From positions 1 to 42,901 of the IMG/VR virus record IMGVR_UViG_3300025543_000003: a stretch of 42,901 bases of DNA; one strand, 5' to 3'. Numbering within the stretch: the stretch's first letter is position 1; each line of letters opens with the position of its first letter. Below, in pieces: positions 31,153 to 39,082 of the stretch. The notes under the pieces are model-generated. The model did not search any database. It worked only from the letters and a program-made list of their open reading frames with translations, and had not been told where the DNA came from. This stretch comes from a virus. Both the position numbers and the translations under genes were made by a program.

Positions 31153-31177
31153 TAGCCGGGAAAGATGCATTTAGCAA
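31149..31177 (-). promoter_or_regulatory. Promoter of the regulator-primase operon, leftward
   Basis: On the minus strand, TTGCTA (31177-31172), 17 bp and TAGTAT (31154-31149). Its -10 element overlaps the -10 of the rightward promoter and the right arm of the dyad at 31132-31153. A protein bound there would block both promoters. Confidence 0.72.
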
Positions 31178-31198
31178 ACTGATGAGAGGGGTTTAAAG

Positions 31199-31612
31199 AT
31201 GGAATTCAAACAACTATTGGCTTCGGCGAGCAAATGGCAGCTTGTCGGCTCGCGAGTGACGTGCAATCCGCCGCCAAAGGATACCGATCAAGATGTTTTG
31301 GTATTCATTCATGGCGGTAAAGCCGAAGAGTTCGTTGGCTTAATGGAGGATGCCGGCTTTGTTGTCGAGCTTGGCGATGGTTATGCGGCTGATGCGCTAA
31401 ACGTCGGATTGAAAGGCCGATTTCAGTCTTACCGGCACGGCAATGTGAATCTGATCGTCACTATTGATGAGAAGTTTTACAAGCGATTCGTTGCCGCAAC
31501 CACCGTGGCTAAGCGCTTCAATTTACTGAGCAAAGATGACCGTATTGCGCTGTTCCAGGCTGTTCTCTACGGCAACGAATGCGAAGACTCCAACGAAATC
31601 CCATTCGGCTAA
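31199..31612 (+). CDS. Conserved phage protein, nucleotidyltransferase-like, 137 aa
   Basis: The ATG has GAGAGGGG upstream. The protein has WQLVGSRVTCNPPPKDTDQDV (about residues 14-33), FVGLMEDAGF, and LIVTIDEKFYKRFVAATTVAKRFNLLSKDDRIALFQAVLYG near the C-terminus. This order (a DxD near residue 30 after a Pro-rich turn, then a conserved helical end) recalls small phage proteins sometimes linked to minimal nucleotidyltransferases. The catalytic role is not proven. Confidence 0.65.
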   Translation: MEFKQLLASASKWQLVGSRVTCNPPPKDTDQDVLVFIHGGKAEEFVGLMEDAGFVVELGDGYAADALNVGLKGRFQSYRHGNVNLIVTIDEKFYKRFVAATTVAKRFNLLSKDDRIALFQAVLYGNECEDSNEIPFG

Positions 31613-31627
31613 CAAAGGAGTAACGCC

Positions 31628-31963
31628 ATGGAAATCCCAATCCACCAAAGCGGCATTGTAGTTGCCGCAATTTTCATCCTGATGGCACTGGTCGCCTGCG
31701 CGCTGTGCTGGGTTGTTTGCGTGATTGTTGATGAATGGGAAAAGGCTGAGTGGCGGCGCGACGATCTGCCCGAGCTTGACGGTTTCCTGGCAGATTACGC
31801 CAAGCCAATGCTGGCTAAGCCAGAGCTACTGATCGGCATCGAGCCTATCCCTTGCCCGGCTGGCTTGTGCGGGTGCGCTCCAGGGAAATGCAAAATAAAA
31901 GGTAGCCGTGAATATTCTGACGCGCTTAGCAAGTTGGCGGATCAGGCGGGAGAGTGGAAATGA
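31628..31963 (+). CDS. Small membrane protein, 111 aa
   Basis: The ATG has AAAGGAG upstream. One hydrophobic segment near the N-terminus (GIVVAAIFILMALVACALCWVVCVIV, about 9-34) is followed by a charged part and a Cys-rich segment (CPAGLCGCAPGKCKIKG). The function is unknown. It overlaps the next gene by 4 nt. Confidence 0.65.
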   Translation: MEIPIHQSGIVVAAIFILMALVACALCWVVCVIVDEWEKAEWRRDDLPELDGFLADYAKPMLAKPELLIGIEPIPCPAGLCGCAPGKCKIKGSREYSDALSKLADQAGEWK

Positions 31964-32538
31964 CAGCAAAAATGGTTGAAGTGAAAACGGCTGAGCTTGA
32001 GGGTGCGGCGCTGGATTGGGCTGTAGGTATTGCTGCAGGTTTTGCTGTCGGAGTTTTCCATGGCGCGGTCTATCGTTCCGACTTGCCTGGCGATTCTTAC
32101 GGCCCTGGCCCCAAATGGCAGCCATCCACCGACTGGGCGCAGGGCGGCCCACTGATTGAGCCAAATCCTTGGGCGCTTCCTTACCGCGCTACACATCGTT
32201 ACCACATTGGCGCTTTTGAGGCGTGCACGCCTGGAGGGTTTCCGCATAATGGAAAGACCCCTCTAATCGCCGCCTGCCGCGCCATCGTAGCCGCAAAACT
32301 GGGTGATTCGGTGATGGTGCCGGAAGGAGCTGGTGAAGTCATGAGCGCCGAACAGTTAAAGCCAGTGACCTTGACGCCCTACATGCTCGGCTGGAATGCA
32401 TGGCTTGATAGCGCATCGACTGACGACAACCCGTGGTGCGAAGGAACAAACTCTGGCGACCTGTGGATCGAAGGCATGATCGACTGCGAGCATCATGCCG
32501 ACAAGGTTGGCACCGACCAAGTGGAGCGCTACGGATGA
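31960..32538 (+). CDS. NinX/DUF2591-like protein with extra C-terminal domain, 192 aa
   Basis: I chose ATG 31960, which overlaps the previous stop. The N-terminal two-thirds (VKTAELEGAALDWAVGIAAG, then WQPSTDWAQGGPLIEPN) match the DUF2591/NinX pattern. The last 55 residues (LTPYMLGWNAWLDSASTDDNPW...WIEGMIDCEHH) look like a separate small domain of the ribosome-modulation-factor-like kind found in phages. This suggests a fusion. Role unknown. Confidence 0.65.
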   Translation: MTAKMVEVKTAELEGAALDWAVGIAAGFAVGVFHGAVYRSDLPGDSYGPGPKWQPSTDWAQGGPLIEPNPWALPYRATHRYHIGAFEACTPGGFPHNGKTPLIAACRAIVAAKLGDSVMVPEGAGEVMSAEQLKPVTLTPYMLGWNAWLDSASTDDNPWCEGTNSGDLWIEGMIDCEHHADKVGTDQVERYG

Positions 32539-32858
32539 AGATGCACACCCGCTGCAAACCCTGCCGGGCCCGCCGAAAGCTCAGCCGCCACCCGGACGAA
32601 TATCAATTACAGCCACGCTGCACAAACTGCGGTGAGCGCTCCTGGGTTGTCGATCAGTACCGCCATCGCGTTGAGCTGCCGCAGATGCGTGCCAAGGCTG
32701 GCAGGTATCGGTCTTGTCATTGTGATGGCTATCACTTTGCGCATCGGATTGGGTTCGGCGCGTGCAAGTACCATCTTGGTGGTGGACTCAGACTTCCTGT
32801 CGCCGAGCAATCGGACGGCCAGGCAAAGCAGATTGAATTTGATAATATCCCTTTCTAA
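32535..32858 (+). CDS. Zinc-ribbon phage protein, 107 aa
   Basis: The ATG at 32535 overlaps the preceding stop. The protein (MKMHTRCKPCRARRKLSRHP, then RCTNCGERSWVVDQYRH) has at least two Cys pairs (CKPC and CTNC) and a further RSCHCDGYHFAHRIGFGACKYH part with Cys and His. Similar proteins occur in early regions of Pseudomonas and Burkholderia phages with no known role. Nucleic-acid binding is likely. Confidence 0.68.
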   Translation: MKMHTRCKPCRARRKLSRHPDEYQLQPRCTNCGERSWVVDQYRHRVELPQMRAKAGRYRSCHCDGYHFAHRIGFGACKYHLGGGLRLPVAEQSDGQAKQIEFDNIPF

Positions 32859-32861
32859 TAC
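32833..32861 (+). promoter_or_regulatory. Promoter before the ParB-like gene
   Basis: TTGAAT (32833-32838), 17 bp and TAATAC (32856-32861). It lies over the end of the zinc-ribbon gene and 63 nt before the ParB-like ATG. The dyad of the other early promoters is absent. Confidence 0.6.
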
Positions 32862-32923
32862 TCTGAACTTCTGGAATAATCACTATTCTTTAATTTAGGC
32901 TCAACCACGACAGGAGCAACACC

Positions 32924-33850
32924 ATGGCGCACACCCTGCGTTCACTTTCCACTGACAAGATTGTCAAAAAAGTGGATGGCTTTAGAGCCCATATCAACAG
33001 CATCAAGATCGTTGACGGCTTCAACATCCGCACCGATGACGACGAGCTGCGCGAGCATATCGCCGGTATCGCTGGCGCTATTGCTGCTGGCCTGCCTATT
33101 CCGCCGCTTGAGGTATGGGTAAACCCTGACTCTGGCGATATGGAGCTGGTCGATGGTCACTGCCGCCTTCAGGGTTATCGCTTGTGGGCCGAATCGAATC
33201 CTGACTTTGACGGCTGGGTCAGTGTCGCCAAGTTTGAAGGCACGCCAGCTCAGCGCAAGGCGCGCACGGTCAGCAGTAACAGCCAGCTGAAGCTCAAGCC
33301 TATCGAGCTGGGTCGCGCTTACCTGGCTTTGCGTGATGAGCACGGCATGAGCCGGCTTGAGATTGCCGGCGAGGTTGGCCGCAGTCCGGCGCATGTGGAT
33401 CAGATGCTTTTGCTGGCCGGCGCTCAGGCCGAAGTGACCGCTGCCGTTGAGTCTGGCCAGATCAGCGCAACCGAAGCCGTCAAGTTGGTGCGTGGTCACG
33501 GCCAAGATTCTGCTGCTGAGCTTGAGCGACGGAAAGAAGCCGCCAAGGATGCGGGCAAGGATAAGGTAACGGCCAAGGTTGCGCCGGTGAAGAAGGCTTC
33601 TGCGCCTTCGCGGCCGAAGGTTGATTTTGTGGTTTCTTGTGCGTCCGTACTGGTCACGCATTGCGAGCGTAACGCTGATCTGCTGGCCAGTATCGAAGCG
33701 ATTTCCGCTGATCCAGCCGGTCGCGGCCAGTGCGTGCAGGTTGATGCCGAACTGCTAAACGACCTGATCAGCGCCGTCCGTGAAATGCGTCAGGCTAACA
33801 AGCCGCTGGATGCTGACAAACAAATGGATCTGATAGGGGGTCAGGAATGA
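32924..33850 (+). CDS. ParB-like partition/nuclease-family protein
   Basis: The 308-aa protein has a ParB N-terminal domain with the core motif VDGHCRLQGY (about 76-85) and a central helix-turn-helix (MSRLEIAGEVGRSPAHVDQML, about 144-164), then a Lys/Ala-rich linker and a C-terminal helical part (LLNDLISAVREMRQANK). In bacteria such proteins bind parS and CTP; in phages they may regulate DNA or cut it. The ATG has GACAGGAGCAA upstream. No ParA partner is seen. It overlaps the IbrB-like gene by 4 nt. Confidence 0.8.
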   Translation: MAHTLRSLSTDKIVKKVDGFRAHINSIKIVDGFNIRTDDDELREHIAGIAGAIAAGLPIPPLEVWVNPDSGDMELVDGHCRLQGYRLWAESNPDFDGWVSVAKFEGTPAQRKARTVSSNSQLKLKPIELGRAYLALRDEHGMSRLEIAGEVGRSPAHVDQMLLLAGAQAEVTAAVESGQISATEAVKLVRGHGQDSAAELERRKEAAKDAGKDKVTAKVAPVKKASAPSRPKVDFVVSCASVLVTHCERNADLLASIEAISADPAGRGQCVQVDAELLNDLISAVREMRQANKPLDADKQMDLIGGQE

Positions 33851-34515
33851 ATAACGACATTATCTTGGGCTGCTCTGAGCTGTTCGCTGGCTTGGACTCC
33901 ATGCCGCTTGCTGAGCGCATCGAAACCATCAACGCAATCCGCGAGTCACTGAGTGCGTACAGCCCATTCGCTGGTCAGCCGGTTGACTTCGTACGCTGGG
34001 TTCCTGCTGATTCAGTGCATGCCAACGACTACAACCCGAACAGCGTAGCGCCTCCAGAAATGAAACTTCTCGAGCATTCCATTGCTAGCGACGGCTACAC
34101 GCAGCCGATTGTGACTTGGCCAAACGAAGGTCACGAAGTTGTCGATGGATTCCACCGCCATCGGGTCGGCAAGGAAAGCCAGGAGGTTTCCGCGATGATT
34201 CACGGCTACCTGCCAATCGTAACGATCAATCCTCGCCAGCAAGATCGAAACGACCGAATGGCGGCGACAATCCGTCACAACAGGGCGCGCGGAGCTCATA
34301 AGGTCGAGTCGATGTCTGAAATTGTGGTCGAGCTTAAGCGTCGATTCTGGAGCGATGAGCGCATATCGAAAGAACTTGGCATGGAGCCCGATGAGGTTCT
34401 GCGCCTTCAGCAGATTACAGGCTTGGGCGCGCTGTTTGCTGATGAGGAATTCTCGGAGGCGTGGGAGGCTGAGCAGTTTTCAGAGGTGGAGGCGATAAAT
34501 GAAACGCAAGTTTAA
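33847..34515 (+). CDS. IbrB-like ParB/Srx-domain protein
   Basis: The 222-aa protein has the IbrB-type ParB/Srx domain with WVPADSVHANDYNPNSVAPPEM (about 51-72) and the motif VVDGFHRHRVG (98-108). A helix-turn-helix-like part follows (about 160-185, DERISKELGMEPDEVLRLQQ). IbrB is known next to IbrA, a PAPS-reductase-like ATPase, and that partner is encoded at 34863, with one gene in between. The pair was named in E. coli prophages for regulation of Ig-binding proteins; the biochemical role is open. Confidence 0.78.
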   Translation: MNNDIILGCSELFAGLDSMPLAERIETINAIRESLSAYSPFAGQPVDFVRWVPADSVHANDYNPNSVAPPEMKLLEHSIASDGYTQPIVTWPNEGHEVVDGFHRHRVGKESQEVSAMIHGYLPIVTINPRQQDRNDRMAATIRHNRARGAHKVESMSEIVVELKRRFWSDERISKELGMEPDEVLRLQQITGLGALFADEEFSEAWEAEQFSEVEAINETQV

Positions 34516-34870
34516 GCGCGTCTATCACCACTACCTAAAGTGCGAGGAATTCTCAAGCCAGATGTGGCGCCAGGCAGAAGACAAGGATGCAGCAATCGCT
34601 GCGTCCGCTGCACTGATGATTGACCATGCAGCCTTTGAGCTGGCATGCCTGCGCGTTGTGCGTGAATGGCTTTTCAGTTGCGAAGCCAATCTGACTGCCT
34701 CAGTTATCAATCACCAAGCCTGGATCGGTCACGCCGCATGCGCGCTCAACCATGGTGCGCCGGAGGATTTAACTCGGCTGGCTTGGCGGACGCTTACTCA
34801 AGAACAGCAAGACCTGGCCAACTTGGCTGCCGACAGAGCAATTGAGCATTGGAGTAACAACTATGCCTAA
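34499..34870 (+). CDS. Unknown protein between the IbrB-like and IbrA-like genes, 123 aa
   Basis: The gene overlaps IbrB by 17 nt and IbrA by 8 nt. The protein is helical (MKRKFKRVYHHYLKCEEFSS, AAFELACLRVVREWLFSCEA) with two conserved-looking Cys and a Trp-rich end. No family is recognised. Its tight placement between the two partners suggests it belongs to their system. Confidence 0.65.
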   Translation: MKRKFKRVYHHYLKCEEFSSQMWRQAEDKDAAIAASAALMIDHAAFELACLRVVREWLFSCEANLTASVINHQAWIGHAACALNHGAPEDLTRLAWRTLTQEQQDLANLAADRAIEHWSNNYA

Positions 34871-36122
34871 GCGTGGATTAGGGATTGACGTGCTGACAGC
34901 CGCGAAAGAACGAATCGCCTACACCTTCGACAATTTCGAGCGCGTGTATTGCTCGTTCAGCGCGGGCAAGGATTCGACCGTGATGCTGCACTTGATCATG
35001 GATGAAGCCATTAAGCGCCAGCGCAAAATAGGCGTGCTGTTTATCGATTGGGAATGCCAGATCGGCCTTACCATTGAATTTGCCGAGCGCATGTATCGCG
35101 ACTACGCAGACTGGATCGAGCCGTACTGGGTGGCACTGCCGATTAAGACGTGGAATGCTTGCAGCCAAATTGAGCCAGAGTGGACGGCCTGGGATCCAGA
35201 AAAGAAAGACCTTTGGGTTCGCCAGCCGCACCCTATGAGCATCACCGACCCTGCTGTTTTCGCTGACTTCTACTATCCGTCCATGTCGTTTGAGGAATTC
35301 GTGCCAGCTTTCGCCCAGTGGTACGGCCAGGGCAAGTCGTGCGCCTGTTTTGTGGGTATCCGCTCCGACGAAAGCCTGAACCGTTTCCGCGCCATCGCTC
35401 GCAGTGACAAGCCGACCTTTGACGGAAAGCAGTGGACAACGAATGTTGCTGGCGATGCCTGGAACATTTACCCGATTTACGATTGGCAGACTGCCGACAT
35501 CTGGCGCTACCTGGGCAAGTTCGGCAAGCCTTACAATCGCCTGTACGACCGCATGCACCAGGCTGGCGTAAAGATCAGTCAGATGCGTATTTGCGAGCCA
35601 TTCGGCGACGAGGCGCGCAAGGGTCTTTGGCTTTATCAGGCTGTAGATCCGGCCATGTGGGCGAAAGTTGTTCTTCGTTGCGCTGGCGCAAATACTGGGC
35701 GCATCTACAGCCAAGAGAGAGGCGCTGTGCTGGGTAATCATCATATTGCACTGCCAGATGGCCACACATACGAAAGTTTCGCCATGCACTTGCTGGCCAC
35801 CATGCCCAAGCGCACGTCCGAGCATTACAAGAACAAGTTGGCCATCTACCTCAAGTGGTGGTCTAAGCGCGGCTATGAGGATGGTATTCCAGACATGGCA
35901 GAGTCTCGACTTGAGGCAAATGGCAAGGTTCCGACCTGGCGCAAGATTGTTAAGACCTTTCTGAAAAATGACTACTGGTGCAAGGGGCTTGGCTTCAGCC
36001 CGACCAAAAGCACGGCTTACCAGAAGTATTGCGACCTAATGCGCCGCCGTCGCGAAGAGTGGGCAATTAAGGGGCTTGAGGCTCCCGCAGCAGAAGAGGG
36101 GGCGCATAATGCCACTTCTTAA
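34863..36122 (+). CDS. IbrA-like PAPS reductase-family PP-loop protein (DUF3440)
   Basis: I chose ATG 34863, which has GGAG at 34851; a TTG at 34842 is less likely. The 419-aa protein starts with a PP-loop SFSAGKDST (31-39) typical of the PAPS reductase/adenylation family, followed by VLFIDWECQIGLT. The C-terminal DUF3440 part includes KWWSKRGYEDGIPD. The family activates a substrate with ATP and can transfer sulphur. A role in nucleic-acid modification or regulation with the IbrB-like protein is possible; the substrate is unknown. Confidence 0.82.
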   Translation: MPKRGLGIDVLTAAKERIAYTFDNFERVYCSFSAGKDSTVMLHLIMDEAIKRQRKIGVLFIDWECQIGLTIEFAERMYRDYADWIEPYWVALPIKTWNACSQIEPEWTAWDPEKKDLWVRQPHPMSITDPAVFADFYYPSMSFEEFVPAFAQWYGQGKSCACFVGIRSDESLNRFRAIARSDKPTFDGKQWTTNVAGDAWNIYPIYDWQTADIWRYLGKFGKPYNRLYDRMHQAGVKISQMRICEPFGDEARKGLWLYQAVDPAMWAKVVLRCAGANTGRIYSQERGAVLGNHHIALPDGHTYESFAMHLLATMPKRTSEHYKNKLAIYLKWWSKRGYEDGIPDMAESRLEANGKVPTWRKIVKTFLKNDYWCKGLGFSPTKSTAYQKYCDLMRRRREEWAIKGLEAPAAEEGAHNATS

Positions 36123-38073
36123 ATTCCAAAAACCCGCCGTAGCCGCCTGCGCCAAGCACTTCAAGACCCGCGAAACAGTGAAATGGGGCGAGCTGGATAT
36201 TCACCCGCCGATAGTCGTCAACGCTTCGGTATCGTCAGGCAAAAGCATCATGATTTGCGAGCTGGCCAAGGCTGTGAAGGACGCCGCCCTTGGTCGCGCT
36301 ACGCCGGTCACGGTCTATGTTCTGGTAATCCAGCGACAGGGTGAGCTGTGCGAACAGAACAGCGATGCGGCCTGGTCTATCGGGCTGCAAAACTCGGTCT
36401 ACTCGGCCAGCTGTGGCGGGCGCAAGTCCACCCATTATTCGGTTGTCTACTGTACTGAGGGCACAATGGCCAGGGCGCTGGAGCAATATCGGTTTTCGCC
36501 GTACACGCCCGAAGAGCTGTCGCTACCTGCGGATCAGCGCGCAAAGCTGGGTAAGTTTCACCCTGACTTGTGCCTGGTTGACGAATGCCACCAGACGCCC
36601 TTTGAGCAGCCTGACAGCCAGTACATGGCCGTGCTGAAACACTTTTACGCCTGCAAGCCGCACATGCGCCTGGCCGGGTTCACCGGTTCTCCGTTCCGCA
36701 GTATTCAGTCGATTGTTGGCAGCTCGCCTGATCACTTGTGGCGCCAGTTTGCCAGTATGGAGCTGGGTGATGCCGACTACCCTGCTGACGCCGTAGGCAA
36801 TGGCCTGATCAGCACTGAGTTCATGATCGAGCAGGGCTGGGTAGTGCCGCCAGTGTTTGGCTGGCCTGACGAGCATGACAAGGAATATGACTTTAGCCAC
36901 CTTGAGCCGGACGGCTGGGATTACTCCGAGGCTGAGCTTGACGCCGCAACCAGCGACCGCGAGACCTGCCTTGCCATCTGCCAGGACGTGATTGAAAAAG
37001 CGCGCAGCCGTAAGGGCGTACTGATCTTTGCGGCCACTCAGCGGCATGCCAGGATGATTGCTGCAGCACTGAAACTGCTGGAAGTGCCAGCCGATCAGAT
37101 TGGCGTGATCACTGATAAGACCACGACCAAGGAGCGTCGTCAGATTCTGGCCGATGCGAAGACCGGCGCCGTCAAGTACACGGTAAACGTCGCTGTGCTG
37201 ACCACGGGAATTAACGTGCCCTGGTGGGATACGCTGGTTTTCATGCGTCCTATCGGCTCGCTGGTACTGCTGATCCAAGCCATTGGCCGGGTGCTGCGCC
37301 TGCTGATCGCTGACGACGAAGTGCCAATGCTGGGGCGCGACGCACTGACCGCTGACGAGCGGCTAGCGTTGATTGCGGCCAGTGCGAAGCCCGATGCTCT
37401 GGTGCTTGATTATGCCAACGTGATGCAGACGCTTGGCCACCTGTACGAAAACCCGGTACTTGAACAAGCCGACCTCGAAAAAGCCAAAAAAGAACACCTC
37501 GAGCTGATCGAATGCCCGGTTTGCGCAACCATGAATAGCCCGCATGCCCGCCGCTGCATTGGTCGCGACCATAGCGGCCAGCGCTGTGACCATTTTTGGT
37601 CGTTCCGCATGTGCCCGAGCTGCAACACGAAAAACGACCAGGTGGCGCGGGAGTGCCGCAACCAGGCGTGCCGACGCATGCTGATCGACCCTAACGCCAA
37701 TCTTGAACGCAAGCACTACACCGACGCCGAGTCGATCCCCGTCCGCGCCATGAAAATCGAATCAGGCCGAGGCGGCAAGCTCATGATTCGCTATGAGCTG
37801 GCAGATGGTCGCAACCCGGTGGAGATTTACTATCCCCAGGCTGGCCAGCAGAAAGCGCTGAATACCCGAATCTGGAAAGGCTTTGTCAAAACCCTGCCGA
37901 TACCGGACAAGGAAAAATTCCGGCTAGGCGCAATGAAGGCGGAAACGATTATGCAGAATCTGGAGTTGATCCCGGTGCCGGTGGAGATTTGTGCGCGGGA
38001 GAATGCAAAATCCAAATGGAATATCGGAAGGCGCAAGTGGGCAAATGCTGAGAGTGGGGAGGTGGTGTTGTGA
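36109..38073 (+). CDS. SF2 DEAD/DEAH-type helicase with C-terminal zinc region
   Basis: I chose ATG 36109, which has GAAGAGGGGG upstream. The 654-aa protein has Walker A ASVSSGKS (39-46) and the DECH box at 158-161, then motifs of the second helicase domain (ITDKTTTKERRQILAD, VLTTGINVPWWDTLVFMRP, QAIGRVLR). The C-terminal third has many Cys residues (CPVCATMNS, CPSCNTKND, CRNQACRRM) likely to bind zinc. It would act on DNA or RNA with the neighbouring genes. It overlaps IbrA by 14 nt. Confidence 0.88.
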   Translation: MPLLKFQKPAVAACAKHFKTRETVKWGELDIHPPIVVNASVSSGKSIMICELAKAVKDAALGRATPVTVYVLVIQRQGELCEQNSDAAWSIGLQNSVYSASCGGRKSTHYSVVYCTEGTMARALEQYRFSPYTPEELSLPADQRAKLGKFHPDLCLVDECHQTPFEQPDSQYMAVLKHFYACKPHMRLAGFTGSPFRSIQSIVGSSPDHLWRQFASMELGDADYPADAVGNGLISTEFMIEQGWVVPPVFGWPDEHDKEYDFSHLEPDGWDYSEAELDAATSDRETCLAICQDVIEKARSRKGVLIFAATQRHARMIAAALKLLEVPADQIGVITDKTTTKERRQILADAKTGAVKYTVNVAVLTTGINVPWWDTLVFMRPIGSLVLLIQAIGRVLRLLIADDEVPMLGRDALTADERLALIAASAKPDALVLDYANVMQTLGHLYENPVLEQADLEKAKKEHLELIECPVCATMNSPHARRCIGRDHSGQRCDHFWSFRMCPSCNTKNDQVARECRNQACRRMLIDPNANLERKHYTDAESIPVRAMKIESGRGGKLMIRYELADGRNPVEIYYPQAGQQKALNTRIWKGFVKTLPIPDKEKFRLGAMKAETIMQNLELIPVPVEICARENAKSKWNIGRRKWANAESGEVVL

Positions 38074-38285
38074 GAATACATATCAGCCATGCAAGCGACC
38101 GCAAGAAGCCGGCTGCCGGTGATGAAAAGGTGGTCAAGGGTGTGACTATGATCCGCCAGCAGCGTCGAGTTCCGCCGGGCATGCCGCACGCGGGGGCTTA
38201 TATCGTCAGCGGCAGTCGGCCCTGCTGGGAATGGGTGGTTAAGGGTGGTGAAGACGACAGGGCGGCCGGGCGCGCCCGCCAATGA
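38070..38285 (+). CDS. Small hypothetical protein, 71 aa
   Basis: The gene overlaps the helicase stop by 4 nt (GTGA start) and the VRR-NUC start by 4 nt. The protein is basic (MRIHISHASDRKKPAAGDEK, then VKGVTMIRQQRRVPPGMPHA) with a short end of Gly/Arg/Asp. No family is recognised. The overlaps indicate co-translation with helicase and nuclease. Confidence 0.55.
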   Translation: MRIHISHASDRKKPAAGDEKVVKGVTMIRQQRRVPPGMPHAGAYIVSGSRPCWEWVVKGGEDDRAAGRARQ

Positions 38286-38686
38286 TCCACACCTACAACC
38301 CCAACTACCGAGGCCCATGCCGCTCAGAGCGTTGCGAGCAAATCGACGCCATGGGCTGGCTGGAGCATAACCACCCCGAGCGCTGGCCGCTGATTTTCCA
38401 CTGCCCGGGGGAAACGAAAGCCAGCCCGCAGCATATGGCCATGCGCCGGAAGGAAGGCGTGCGTCCTGGCGTGCCGGACATAATCGACGCAAACGGCCCG
38501 ATCACTGGCTTTTTCGAGATGAAGCGACTGGACAGCAGCAAATCGAGGCTGTCTGTTGCCCAGCGTGAATTCCTTCAGGCTGCGGCTGATCGGGGCCACT
38601 TCTGCGCGGTCTGCTACGGGTTTGAGAGTTTCAAACTGGCCTACGCCGATTTCCTTGAATTTATCAAGGGAAAGCGTTTGACATAG
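38282..38686 (+). CDS. VRR-NUC nuclease
   Basis: The 134-aa protein fits the PD-(D/E)XK fold of the VRR-NUC family: PGVPD (62-66), FFEMKR with E79 and K81 (77-82), and VAQREFLQAAADRGHF with Q94. These are the complete catalytic set of Asp, Glu, Lys and Gln. Phage members probably resolve or cut branched DNA. A Cys pair lies near the N-terminus (GPCRSERCEQ). Its stop overlaps the promoter at 38678. Confidence 0.88.
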   Translation: MIHTYNPNYRGPCRSERCEQIDAMGWLEHNHPERWPLIFHCPGETKASPQHMAMRRKEGVRPGVPDIIDANGPITGFFEMKRLDSSKSRLSVAQREFLQAAADRGHFCAVCYGFESFKLAYADFLEFIKGKRLT

Positions 38687-38705
38687 TGATTATTTGGGAT
38701 AATAC
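38678..38705 (+). promoter_or_regulatory. Early promoter with dyad operator, recombination genes
   Basis: TTGACA (38678-38683), 16 bp and TAATAC (38700-38705). The dyad occupies AGTGATTA (38685-38692) and ATAATACT (38699-38706). It drives the genes from 38745 on. Confidence 0.8.
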
Positions 38706-38744
38706 TTTGCCTGCCGATTTGGCAAATGACAGGAGCAATTTGGA

Positions 38745-39050
38745 ATGGCTAAGCAAGTAATCACGCTGCATCTGTACGAAAGCACTGCGGCATACAACCC
38801 AGGCCACCGCTTTATCTGCGAGGCGGATTTTCGTGGCGGCGAATTCATGAAAGACCGCATCTGGCTCGGGCAGCAAGATGTTGAAATTGACTGGCCGGAA
38901 ATTGATACGCGCCAAGCTCAGATTGACGAGCTGGAGCGCCAGGTGGCTGTCGAGCGCGGCCAAGCTGAGCATCGAATCAACCTCCTGCTTGAGCGCATCA
39001 GCAAGCTGCGGGCCATTGGGCATGACCAGCATGTCGAAAAATCCGACTAA
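38745..39050 (+). CDS. Hypothetical protein with C-terminal coiled coil, 101 aa
   Basis: The ATG has GACAGGAGCAA upstream. The N-terminal half is a beta domain (QVITLHLYESTAAYNPGHRF), the C-terminal half a coiled coil (AQIDELERQVAVERGQAEHR, INLLLERISKLRA). It precedes the exonuclease. No family is recognised. Confidence 0.65.
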   Translation: MAKQVITLHLYESTAAYNPGHRFICEADFRGGEFMKDRIWLGQQDVEIDWPEIDTRQAQIDELERQVAVERGQAEHRINLLLERISKLRAIGHDQHVEKSD

Positions 39051-39082
39051 GACCTCATTCCTTATTGACAGGAGCAATCTGA

